A DNA stretch of 13,801 nucleotides. Source: Prevotella sp. (lineage in GTDB: Bacteria > Bacteroidota > Bacteroidia > Bacteroidales > Dysgonomonadaceae). Position 1 is the stretch's first letter, and each line of letters begins with the position of its first letter. The notes below the pieces were generated by a model that searched no databases, had not been told where the DNA came from, and saw nothing but the letters and a program-made list of their open reading frames with translations. Location of the stretch: contig JAISKQ010000328.1 in NCBI GenBank assembly GCA_031260865.1, positions 1-13,801 of the forward strand. The letters are read 5' to 3'. Positions 1-6,636 of the stretch are shown here, one piece after another. Both the position numbers and the translations under genes were made by a program.

Positions 1-549
1 TAAAGCCCCGATGATATAAGCGACTCCTCCCCCTATCAGCCAGTACAAAGAACTGACGCGTCCTGTTTGGTGCAGAATATCAAAGAGAGGCTTGAACGCC
101 ACCAAAATAGCCCCACCCATCAATACAAAGCAGACGGTCTCCAGATGGCTGTGATCTTTCAACTTTGCGAAGCTGACAATCAATCCGGCGATAGCCGCGC
201 TGCATATAAAAGCGAAAAGCCCCCAACCCCACACGCCTTCATTGCGAAGTACAATTAGTATAAAAGGGATGTATGTTCCGGCTATATGCAGATAAATGGC
301 GCTATGGTCAAATTTACGAAGTAGCATCTTTCGTTTTTCATTCGTACAGCCGTGATACCAAGTGGAAGTGATATAAGAAGCCAACATTCCGGATAAATAA
401 GCGATAACGCCGCCGATAGCCCAGCCGTCGCCGCTTTTTATCGCGGTAGAGAGTAATAAGTATCCTCCGGCGACGCCTAATAAGATTCCGAGTGCATGGG
501 ATAGGGTATTTGCTAATTCTTCATGCTGTGTATAGTATCTGGAGCTCAT
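1..549 (-). CDS. trhA: Hemolysin III family (TrhA/YqfA, PAQR-like) membrane protein, 3' end cut by window edge
   Basis: The minus strand is open from ATG at 549-547 to the window edge, giving 183 residues without a stop. The protein is mostly hydrophobic helices and shows the family's motif order: E11..N14..S17-H18 near the N-terminus, S62..Y65-H66, then D81-H82 followed by an AGTYxP segment (residues 90-95). In the PAQR/hemolysin III family these His and Asp residues form a membrane-embedded metal site. The last visible part is a glycine-rich helix start; the final helix, where the family has its remaining His ligands, lies beyond the edge. In E. coli TrhA affects membrane energetics and lipid state; 'hemolysin' is a historical name and no toxin role is implied. 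It starts 23 bases after the M23 peptidase gene on the same strand, so it is probably its operon partner. Confidence 0.88.
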   Translation of the reverse strand, partial: MSSRYYTQHEELANTLSHALGILLGVAGGYLLLSTAIKSGDGWAIGGVIAYLSGMLASYITSTWYHGCTNEKRKMLLRKFDHSAIYLHIAGTYIPFILIVLRNEGVWGWGLFAFICSAAIAGLIVSFAKLKDHSHLETVCFVLMGGAILVAFKPLFDILHQTGRVSSLYWLIGGGVAYIIGAL

Positions 550-572
550 TATTCTTTATTAAGTTGTTCTGA

Positions 573-2258
573 TTAATATTTAAAGCTATATTCATAACTT
601 GCCGTATTTCCGCAAGCGTCGGTTGCCGTGAATACAAATTGATGGCTTTGTCCTTTTTTCAATCGGGAAGGGTCAAATTTATATGAATAGACTGAAGACT
701 TCACGTCATTTTCGAATAGTACAAACGCACCGTCAATCGTACCTTTGGATGCGGCTACACCGCTCTTGTTGTCAGATAGCCGAATCTTTATTTCCGATTG
801 CCTGACCCACCTCTCAGGCTGCAGGGGCGTTATCGTAGGCGCTTTCGTATCGACGCTCACGGCGTAAGTATTTCCCAACTCGCCTATACGCCCGGTCACA
901 TATCCATTCTTGTACGCGCCGCCGACCCATCTTTCGCGGCTTCCTACAATGTGTACAATGCCATATTGGGCTTTATTGGATAAGGTATCTTTATTCAGTT
1001 TAAGCGACATATCGCAAAAGCCATGTAATGGCACATGAGTATCATTTACTTCAAACACATCCGACAGATAATTTCGCGACGGATTGTTTTTTAAGGTAAA
1101 ACAGACATTATCGTACAAGTAATCTTTGGGGACGACCAATGAAAACTTATCTGTTAACACGCCGTTATCCTGATTCCACAGCAAGGTTTGGAAGCAACGC
1201 TTTTTCAGGGGGATCGTTTGTTCCCTGCCTTCTACACAGAACGGATAAGTTGTTTTATTTCCGTATAAATCTTCCAGTTCGTAACGGAAGTTATAGATGC
1301 GTTCTTCGTTTATATCTATATATCCGTTATTTACGGCTTTGTAGATAGGCAGCTTGTTTCCCGGCTCGATAAATGATTTTTGATAAAATATTTTTGTCCG
1401 GCTCCAGTAGTCATAATCAATAAGGCTGTTAATCATTCTGGTTTTTGCGAAATCAACAACAGACATATCGGACGAATAGATTTCCTTGTCATCACAAAAC
1501 AGCCGAACTTTCCGCACGCCGTAAATATTCGTTGTACCGGTCATTTTATCATTTGCATATACGCCGACGCCTATCCTTCCCCATACTTGCGCCGTATCCT
1601 TCAACGAGGCATAACCGCCGTCTTTCAGTACCGGTACAGATCTCCTGTATGGATCGCGGCTAAAGTCCACCGCGCCTTTCTCATTCAGCGGATATACGGC
1701 TATTCCTTTTAATAAAGGAGCTTGCGTATCCTCTATGTCGGTCTTGCAATATTCAAGCGCGTCAATCGCGGTCCGGTTTTCCGTATTTCTGATTTCAAAG
1801 TGTACATGAGGACCTCCCGAAGAACCCGTGTTTCCGCTATATGCTACCATATCGCCCCTTTTTACCGGAATTTCATCCGCGTTTAACGATATATCTATCG
1901 TATAGCTTTCCTTTTCATATTGTTTTTCCTTTATATACGCGGCTATTTTGGGAGCGAACTTATTGATATGCCCATATACGCCGGTTTGCTTCGTTGCCGG
2001 GTAATTTATATACAAAGCCAATCCATAGCCTGTCGGCGACACGGATATTCGTGAGATGTATCCGTCGGCCATCGCGTATACAGGTTTATTTATCACCCCT
2101 TGGGTCTTCAGGTCTATCCCCGAATGGAAGTGATTTGGGCGGAGTTCTCCAAAATTCGCGCCAAGCAGGAGCGGAATATCAAGAGGAGACCGATACGGAT
2201 TTTGAGCCGTTAAATTTGCGGTATATATAAGAAGAAATAAGGTCAATATCTTTTTCAT
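573..2258 (-). CDS. Secreted M23 family (LytM/lysostaphin-type) metallopeptidase
   Basis: 561 residues. An N-terminal signal peptide (about 1-19, ending TAQ) sends it out of the cytoplasm. The peptidase domain follows directly (about 30-160) and has the complete M23 zinc site: H45xxxD49 (in HSGID) and H151-x-H153 (in HVHFEIR), plus H97 in YGHI, where the family has its additional catalytic His. The usual VKRGDxVAYSGNTGxSxGPH approach to the second motif is intact, so it should be an active peptidoglycan endopeptidase rather than a degenerate activator. About 400 residues of probable beta-sandwich follow, with no recognised domain name; the last 90 (DTKAPTI..., LSDNKSG, DACGNTAS) resemble Ig-like modules. 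Likely periplasmic or outer-membrane-side wall remodelling. The promoter just upstream is close to consensus. Confidence 0.9.
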   Translation of the reverse strand: MKKILTLFLLIYTANLTAQNPYRSPLDIPLLLGANFGELRPNHFHSGIDLKTQGVINKPVYAMADGYISRISVSPTGYGLALYINYPATKQTGVYGHINKFAPKIAAYIKEKQYEKESYTIDISLNADEIPVKRGDMVAYSGNTGSSGGPHVHFEIRNTENRTAIDALEYCKTDIEDTQAPLLKGIAVYPLNEKGAVDFSRDPYRRSVPVLKDGGYASLKDTAQVWGRIGVGVYANDKMTGTTNIYGVRKVRLFCDDKEIYSSDMSVVDFAKTRMINSLIDYDYWSRTKIFYQKSFIEPGNKLPIYKAVNNGYIDINEERIYNFRYELEDLYGNKTTYPFCVEGREQTIPLKKRCFQTLLWNQDNGVLTDKFSLVVPKDYLYDNVCFTLKNNPSRNYLSDVFEVNDTHVPLHGFCDMSLKLNKDTLSNKAQYGIVHIVGSRERWVGGAYKNGYVTGRIGELGNTYAVSVDTKAPTITPLQPERWVRQSEIKIRLSDNKSGVAASKGTIDGAFVLFENDVKSSVYSYKFDPSRLKKGQSHQFVFTATDACGNTASYEYSFKY

Positions 2259-2277
2259 TCGAGTTATCTGTTTTTTA

Positions 2278-2309
2278 CAAAAATAGTTGATTTAAAACAT
2301 TCGTACAAA
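2278..2309 (-). promoter_or_regulatory. Consensus Bacteroidota promoter for the M23-trhA operon
   Basis: Reading the minus strand, TTTG (2309-2306) is followed after exactly 20 bases by TATTTTTG (2285-2278), matching TTTG-N19-21-TAnnTTTG of the primary sigma factor in Bacteroides. The transcript would start near 2272, leaving a leader of about 14 bases before the ATG at 2258. This is the best formed promoter in the window. Confidence 0.75.
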
Positions 2310-2607
2310 TCGAAAACCAAGGAAGTTGGTAAATTGGCAAATAAGTAAAAAATTGCTTTTGTCGTTGTTGCTTTCTATTAATATATAAAAATGTCTGATT
2401 ATTACAATTTTACCGTGCAATGTAATTGTAATTCACGCTTGTAGGCTGACTCTTGTAATACGAAACCTCTATTTCCTTAATTGCAATTATGCAATTGAAG
2501 TCCAATCAAAAACTTCATGGTATTTTTTGAAATTTCATTTCTTGATAAAGAGTTATATATAGAGGTAGAATTATCGGCATAGAAACAGGTGCTTCTTATT
2601 GTGTTAT
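2310..2607. other. AT-rich intergenic region without a convincing gene
   Basis: About 300 bases with frequent stops in all frames. The only structure I see is a perfect inverted repeat at 2479-2496 (AATTGCA, four-base ATTA loop, TGCAATT), too AT-rich and without a T-run to be a good terminator; it could be a protein-binding site. An ATTGTAATT-like motif occurs nearby at about 2420-2438. Confidence 0.5.
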
Positions 2608-2715
2608 TCACGTCTTTTTAAATTCTTCCATGAACTGTTGCTTTTTATCGGGAGCGATATGCACCCGCTCCAAACGGTAGTTTGTCTTATTGATGAAGTG
2701 GTAGCGATTAAACTG
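2608..2715 (-). pseudogene. Orphan 35-codon coding remnant downstream of the DUF2752 gene
   Basis: Directly after the DUF2752 stop codon (TAA, 2718-2716) and in the same frame, the minus strand stays open for 35 codons to a TGA at 2610-2608. The peptide reads like a real protein C-terminus: mixed charged and hydrophobic composition, a NYRLERVHIAPDKK stretch, and an amphipathic helix-like end (QQFMEEFKKT). It has no start codon near its beginning and its codons are less AT-biased than the gene upstream. It may be the 3' end of a gene that lost its 5' part when the neighbouring pair arrived. I do not recognise the family; chance cannot be excluded. Confidence 0.35.
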
Positions 2716-3018
2716 TTAGTTGTTCCATGATTTTATTAATGTTTTTGTCCAAATGTAAACTAATAATGGAAATACAATTACAACTAATTTATTATAGTTG
2801 ATAGCATTAACTAAATCAAAATGTAGTATTGATAATATAGCTCGAGTAATTCCACAACCGTAACAATCTCGACCAAAGATATTCTTAAATAAACAAATTG
2901 TATGTTCTCCATTCAACCAACAAACAGGAATAAAATGAAGAATAAAGGGTATTGACGCAAGACCGACACCCTTTATTCGGTGGTTCAATTTTTTACTTCT
3001 TAACCAAGAGATTTCCAT
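2716..3018 (-). CDS. DUF2752 family small membrane protein
   Basis: 100 residues. The centre carries the family hallmark GRDCYGCGITRA (C52, C55, then G-x-T-R), preceded by a hydrophobic segment (about 17-35) and followed by another (about 70-92). DUF2752 proteins are short membrane proteins of unknown function, and this one has the usual length. Its start overlaps the last 26 bases of the TM2 gene in another frame, so the two are probably translationally coupled. A charged LRSKKLNHRIK segment precedes the first helix. The two Cys could bind a metal or form a redox pair; that is speculation. Confidence 0.8.
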   Translation of the reverse strand: MEISWLRSKKLNHRIKGVGLASIPFILHFIPVCWLNGEHTICLFKNIFGRDCYGCGITRAILSILHFDLVNAINYNKLVVIVFPLLVYIWTKTLIKSWNN

Positions 3019-3313
3019 CGCCGTCTTTGTAACTTCCTGACAGAATCAGGATAAAATCAACAAGAGCCCAGATGCCACAACCCCCTAATGTAACTAATTG
3101 AACAACTCCAATAGCTGTACTATTTGTGTAAAATCTGTGAATTCCGAAGAGTCCAAGAAAAAAACACAACAATAACGTTGTAGTCCAATCTTTTCCTTCT
3201 TCTTCATTTAATGAATTTTTATATACATTACCTCCTCTTTTTAGGGCTACGCCGCATTTTACACAGACGACCGCTTTTTCAGAAACTTCCGCTCCACAAT
3301 TTTGACAAAACAT
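2993..3313 (-). CDS. Zinc-ribbon plus TM2 domain membrane protein
   Basis: 106 residues. Residues 3-20 form a short zinc ribbon with two CxxC pairs (CQNC and CVKC). A charged linker follows, then a TM2 domain from about residue 45: a first helix (LLLCFFLGLFG), the signature G-x-H-R-F-Y turn, and a second helix with GGCGIWALVDFILIL. The TM2 family consists of two-helix membrane proteins with no settled role; in bacteria a ribbon is often fused in front. The gene overlaps the DUF2752 gene downstream. A -7-like TATTTTTG sits at 3370-3363, and the leader holds purine-rich GGAGG sequences too far from the ATG to act as ordinary ribosome binding sites. Confidence 0.88.
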   Translation of the reverse strand: MFCQNCGAEVSEKAVVCVKCGVALKRGGNVYKNSLNEEEGKDWTTTLLLCFFLGLFGIHRFYTNSTAIGVVQLVTLGGCGIWALVDFILILSGSYKDGDGNLLVKK

Positions 3314-3326
3314 TATAATAAGTTAT

Positions 3327-3440
3327 TTATGTGCCTCCCTGTTCCCCTCCGTTTGGCGTTATCAAAAATAAGAAAAGCGTAGGAACTGTTGCTATTATTC
3401 CTTTGGCGTCTTTTCAAACTTAGCGAGAATGATGGCGGAA
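3327..3440. repeat. Possible dispersed repeat: intergenic block readable on both strands
   Basis: The block is more GC-balanced than its surroundings. It has a 30-codon open stretch on the plus strand (GTG 3331 to TAG 3421, beginning VPPCSPPFGV) and one on the minus strand ending LFLITPNGGEQGGT at TAA 3329-3327. Neither has the start signals or length of a gene. Text of this kind seems familiar to me from intergenic DNA of related bacteria, so I suspect a repeated element, but only one copy is in this window and I cannot confirm it. Confidence 0.25.
3363..3370 (-). promoter_or_regulatory. Possible -7 element for the TM2-DUF2752 pair
   Basis: Minus-strand TATTTTTG fits TAnnTTTG and would start transcription about 40 bases before the TM2 ATG. 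No TTTG lies at the expected -33 distance, so support rests on one element. Confidence 0.4.
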
Positions 3441-3522
3441 TAATATATTAAACGCTTTCGTTAATCAATTTAATTTTCTTCAGTCAATTTTTTCTGGTGA
3501 CCCGTGTGTATTTCTTTCATTT

Positions 3523-3705
3523 TTAGACAAAAAAATAGCGTGGAAACGACCTGTCTGAAGTCCAGGTTTCCACGCCTATAGTATCTACAAGTCGTTCCAC
3601 GCCACATAACGCGGCGTTTACTAACTTGCTCTTGATACTATAACTCGCAAAACGAGTTCAATGTGGAAAATTGGACTTCAAGAACAAACAGCAATCGCTA
3701 TTTTT
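3523..3705 (-). ncRNA. Candidate 6S-like regulatory RNA (long rod-shaped fold)
   Basis: Perfect complementary blocks nest into one rod about 175 bases long: 3531-3540 with 3696-3705 (10 bp closing stem), 3556-3564 with 3672-3680 (9 bp), 3567-3573 with 3663-3669 (7 bp), 3577-3585 with 3634-3642 (9 bp), 3588-3592 with 3624-3628 (5 bp) and an apical hairpin 3599-3603/3613-3617. A side hairpin (about 3642-3658) sits in the middle, opposite a short strand, like the central bubble of 6S RNA. Strand: several gaps close by G-U pairs only if the minus strand is transcribed (for example in the apical stem and in 3551-3555/3687-3691); on the plus strand they become A-C mismatches. The minus strand also ends in an intrinsic terminator. 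6S RNA mimics an open promoter and holds RNA polymerase in slow growth. No clear promoter is visible upstream. Another structured RNA class is possible. Confidence 0.55.
3528..3575 (-). terminator. Intrinsic terminator at the 3' end of the candidate RNA
   Basis: On the minus strand GCGTGGAAAC (3575-3566) pairs perfectly with GTTTCCACGC (3547-3538), extended inside by CTG/CAG, and is followed at once by TATTTTTTT. This 10 bp stem with a T-run is the strongest terminator in the window. Its arms also belong to the rod fold, so the RNA can adopt two exclusive structures. Confidence 0.7.
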
Positions 3706-3899
3706 ATTTATTTTATTTTCAGTGCTTTACGCACGGTTTTCTTTCTGCTTTTATGCCATATTTTTTTTATTTTATCAAAGTAAAGTGTAAAATTATAATT
3801 ATTTTTCTGATTTTCAGAAAAATAAAATTATAATTTTAGAAAATTCAGATCACCAATATAATAGGTTATGTATCAAACAAAAAAGAAAGCATAAAACCT
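3706..3899. other. AT-rich intergenic region upstream of the M48 protease gene
   Basis: No open frame. It contains a small hairpin at about 3722-3733 (GTGC/GCAC) and an AT-rich inverted repeat around 3788-3835, where AAAATTATAATTATTTTTCTGA is answered by TCAGAAAAATAAAATTATAATTTT. The second could form an imperfect stem of some 20 bp on either strand. Any promoter for the minus-strand RNA must lie here, but I find no good TAnnTTTG match. Confidence 0.45.
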
Positions 3900-3907
3900 T
3901 ATCTTTG
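3900..3907 (+). promoter_or_regulatory. -7 element for the M48 protease gene; decides its start codon
   Basis: TATCTTTG matches TAnnTTTG. Transcription would begin around 3912-3915, after the upstream TTG at 3905 but before the ATG at 3923. No good -33 TTTG is present. Confidence 0.55.
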
Positions 3908-3922
3908 CATAAAAAAAAGATT

Positions 3923-5149
3923 ATGCCAATTTATTTGATTGTTATTCTACTGATTGTTATTCTCGACTTTATTTGGTCACAATATTTATCGTATCGCAAC
4001 CGCAGGAAGATGAGTACGGAAATACCTGCTCAATTGGATGGAATTTACAATAAGGAGGAATACGCGAAACAACAATCTTACCAGCAGGTAAACAGCAGGT
4101 TTAGCTTGTACACAAGCCTATTCTCATTTGCCATATTAATAATGGTATTATCGCTTGGGCTATTCGGATGGTTCGACGAGTTCTTGAGACGGTACATTAG
4201 CAATGAACTGTTGTTGACTTTGGCTTTCTTTGGTATTATATACATCATGAATGAAATTATTACCCTGCCTTTCGATTATTATGCCACATTTGTCATCGAA
4301 GAACGTTTCGGCTTCAATAAATCCACAAAGAAAACATTCTGGTTTGACCAACTGAAAGGACTTATACTCACAGCTGTTTTAGGCGGAGCTATACTTGCCC
4401 TTATTGTATGGTTGTATGCTACACTGGGCGAATACGCATGGCTGTACGCATGGGGTGTAGTGACATTCTTTTCATTGTTTATGACTCTGTTTTATTCCAA
4501 TATCATCGTGCCGTTATTTAATAAGCAAACCCCTTTGGAAGCAGGCGATTTACGCGACGCGATAGAGGCTTTCGCCGAAAAGGCGGGTTTTGAGATCAAC
4601 AATATATATGTGATGGACGCGTCGAAACGTTCCACAAAGGCAAACGCGTATTTTACCGGCTTTGGCGCGAAGAAGCGGATTGTGTTGTTTGACACGTTGA
4701 TTAACGATTTAAGCATGGACGAAATAGTAGCGGTTTTGGCTCATGAGATAGGACATTACAAAAAGAAACATACTTTGCAGGGGATGGTTATCTCTGTTTG
4801 CTATACGGGGGTTATGTTATTTTTGTTGTCATTGTTCCTAAACAATCAGGAAATAGCTTTAGCCCTCGGCGGAAAAACCGCTTCATTTCATTTAGGTTTG
4901 ATTGCCTTTTCTGTATTGTTTACCCCCATTTCACTCCTTATCGGAATATTTTCAAGTATTCATAGCAGGAGAAATGAATATCAGGCGGACGCTTATGCCG
5001 CGGGATTCGGCTTGTCGGAATCGTTGATAAGCGGATTAAAAAAATTATCCGTTAAATCACTCAGCAACCTAAACCCGGATTCATTATATGTGTTTTTCCA
5101 CTATTCACACCCCACCTTATTGCAACGGATAAAGGCGATGGAAAAATAA
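3923..5149 (+). CDS. M48 family Ste24-type (CAAX prenyl protease 1-like) membrane metalloprotease
   Basis: 408 residues from ATG 3923. An in-frame TTG at 3905 would add six residues, but it overlaps the -7 element and would not be transcribed. Several membrane helices occupy the N-terminal two-thirds, as in the M48 N-terminal domain. The zinc motif is H274-E-I-G-H278 (VLAHEIGHYKKKH), and the third ligand is E352 in RRNEYQADAYA, with D356 also conserved. Length and architecture match Ste24 homologues rather than the shorter HtpX. Bacteroidota do not prenylate CAAX proteins, so the likely job is membrane-protein or peptide quality control. The gene stands alone after the non-coding region; the next gene begins 73 bases downstream, past a perfect GGTTTAAACC palindrome at 5155-5164. 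Confidence 0.9.
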   Translation: MPIYLIVILLIVILDFIWSQYLSYRNRRKMSTEIPAQLDGIYNKEEYAKQQSYQQVNSRFSLYTSLFSFAILIMVLSLGLFGWFDEFLRRYISNELLLTLAFFGIIYIMNEIITLPFDYYATFVIEERFGFNKSTKKTFWFDQLKGLILTAVLGGAILALIVWLYATLGEYAWLYAWGVVTFFSLFMTLFYSNIIVPLFNKQTPLEAGDLRDAIEAFAEKAGFEINNIYVMDASKRSTKANAYFTGFGAKKRIVLFDTLINDLSMDEIVAVLAHEIGHYKKKHTLQGMVISVCYTGVMLFLLSLFLNNQEIALALGGKTASFHLGLIAFSVLFTPISLLIGIFSSIHSRRNEYQADAYAAGFGLSESLISGLKKLSVKSLSNLNPDSLYVFFHYSHPTLLQRIKAMEK

Positions 5150-5222
5150 ACAATGGTTTAAACCTTTGGCATAAATCGAGGTCTCATTATAAAAAGATTG
5201 TCCAATATTAATAATAAAACCA

Positions 5223-5801
5223 ATGAAACGAATATATATAATCATTTTGGCTCTGTCATTTACACTATGTCTCTATCCTCAATCAAACAAAACTGTCAAG
5301 AAGGATATTTTCGACAATACTGTTATTGAAGATAATAAGGGGAATAGGACAAGTATAAAAAAAGACATTTTCGGATATTTACAATATGAGGATCGCAATA
5401 ACAAAAAAGCATCATTGAAAAAAGATATATTCGATACATGGATTTATAGCGATAATAGAAATAATGAGATAAAATTTTCTAATGAATATTGGACGGATAT
5501 ACTCCAAGACTTTAACCAAAACGAGACAAAAGCTTTTGTCTGGCTTCTAAAGATGTGCGCCGATCTTAAAAACTACAAAGAAGAATATAAAATAGACATC
5601 TTTGGGTATCAACAATATGAGAACAACCAAGGAGAAAGAGCTTCATTGAAAAAAGACATCTTTGACAAAATGATTTATGAAGATAATAAAGGAAACAAAG
5701 TGGAATTTGACGAAAAGCTCTGGGAAAACATCATGTGGAAGTATAGTTCGGATAAAAAAATATTTATGAATATGATACAGTATTATTTATTTGATAATTA
5801 A
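5223..5801 (+). CDS. Secreted protein of five 20-residue KKDIF repeats, function unknown
   Basis: 192 residues. A signal peptide (about 1-20, IIILALSFTLCLYPQ) is followed by 20-residue repeats with consensus KKDIFxxxIYEDNKGNxxSL at 26-45, 46-65, 66-85, 123-142 and 143-162. Repeats 2-3 plus the segment after them (NEYWTDILQDF) and repeats 4-5 plus the segment after them (DEKLWENIMWKY) form a larger duplicated unit of about 77 residues. Each repeat looks like a beta-hairpin with an (N/D)xxG/N turn, so a beta-sheet or solenoid-like fold is likely. Base use is much more A-rich than in the next gene (many AAA, AAT, GAT codons). The stop lies 4 bases before the start of the next gene, implying translational coupling. 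I do not recognise a named family. Confidence 0.8.
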   Translation: MKRIYIIILALSFTLCLYPQSNKTVKKDIFDNTVIEDNKGNRTSIKKDIFGYLQYEDRNNKKASLKKDIFDTWIYSDNRNNEIKFSNEYWTDILQDFNQNETKAFVWLLKMCADLKNYKEEYKIDIFGYQQYENNQGERASLKKDIFDKMIYEDNKGNKVEFDEKLWENIMWKYSSDKKIFMNMIQYYLFDN

Positions 5802-5805
5802 CTCT

Positions 5806-6573
5806 ATGAAAAGAAAGCCGTTTCTCCTTCTTAGCCTCCTTTTGATTCTGTTGCCTGCGTTGGCTCAACAAAACCAAACGATACATGTGATGGTCGCCCT
5901 TTGCGATAATAAATATCAAGGCATAGTCAAAGTGCCGAAAGGTATAGGCAACGGGCAAGATCCTCAAACCAACCTGTATTGGGGATGCGGTTACGGTGTG
6001 CGCGCCTATTTCAAAAACAGCGCGGACTGGAAGGAAGTCAAACGATACAGCAATGTGACAGACGTCTGTTTGGAACGTATCGTCTTCAAGCATAAGACAA
6101 AAAATTACTATCTGGTGGCGGATGCTTACGATGGAAAGTATATCAGCGATTGCACAATCGATTTTTTGAAGTCATGCGCCGGCAGTAAAAAAGACACGTT
6201 GATGATAGGCGGCGCAAAAATAGACCTTCATGGCAATGCTAAACTTGTCGCGTATATCGGTCATAACGGATTAATGGATTTCTCTTTGGTCGACACCTAT
6301 CAAAACACCGATGGGAAGCAGCGCGACGCCATTATACTCGCTTGTTACAGCAAGCGGTATTTTACGCCATACCTGCTTTCGGCTAAAGCAAATCCGGTAC
6401 TTTGGTCAACTCATTTGATGAGTCCTGAGGCGTACACCCTACACGATGCCATCGCGACCTATATCAACGGCGGCGGCAACGCGGCGGTACGTGAAGCGGC
6501 GGCAACGGCTTACAACAAATATCAGAAATGCGGGATGAAAGGGGCGCGGGGATTATTAGTTACCGGTTTTTAA
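5806..6573 (+). CDS. Secreted protein, probable caspase-fold (clan CD) cysteine peptidase
   Basis: 255 residues from ATG 5806. An upstream in-frame ATG at 5791 lies inside the previous gene and would put charged residues before the signal peptide MKRKPFLLLSLLLILLPALAQ, so I prefer 5806. The mature part has the motif order of caspase-like peptidases: a first strand ending ALCDN (31-35), a conserved QDPQTNLYWGCGYGVRAYF segment (51-69, probable helix 1), a strand LVADAYDG (103-110), a strand LVAYIGHNG with candidate catalytic H153, and a strand AIILACYS with candidate catalytic C180. The A-C-x-S form recalls CHAT proteases; a typical clan CD site is HG rather than HNG. A further WSTHLMSPEAYTLHDAI segment (200-216) fits the last core strand and helix. 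The assignment is by pattern; substrate unknown. It is coupled to the repeat protein upstream. Confidence 0.7.
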   Translation: MKRKPFLLLSLLLILLPALAQQNQTIHVMVALCDNKYQGIVKVPKGIGNGQDPQTNLYWGCGYGVRAYFKNSADWKEVKRYSNVTDVCLERIVFKHKTKNYYLVADAYDGKYISDCTIDFLKSCAGSKKDTLMIGGAKIDLHGNAKLVAYIGHNGLMDFSLVDTYQNTDGKQRDAIILACYSKRYFTPYLLSAKANPVLWSTHLMSPEAYTLHDAIATYINGGGNAAVREAAATAYNKYQKCGMKGARGLLVTGF

Positions 6574-6636
6574 TAAATTTAAGTATTCATAATAAATCCT
6601 ACGAATAAACTGTATCGGAGGGTTTGATTTATATCG

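Noticed and set aside
67..258. 63-codon plus-strand open frame at the left edge
   Set aside because: It is antisense to the hemolysin III-type gene, whose family motifs are intact on the minus strand.
3523..3705. Insertion sequence or MITE with terminal inverted repeats (AAAAATAGCG/CGCTATTTTT)
   Set aside because: The internal blocks pair in nested order along the whole length, with strand-specific G-U closures and a terminator, which fits an RNA rod better; no target-site duplication or transposase is apparent.
5791..5805. Upstream ATG at 5791 as the start of the caspase-fold protein
   Set aside because: It lies within the previous coding sequence and adds MIINS before a typical Lys/Arg-led signal peptide that begins at 5806.
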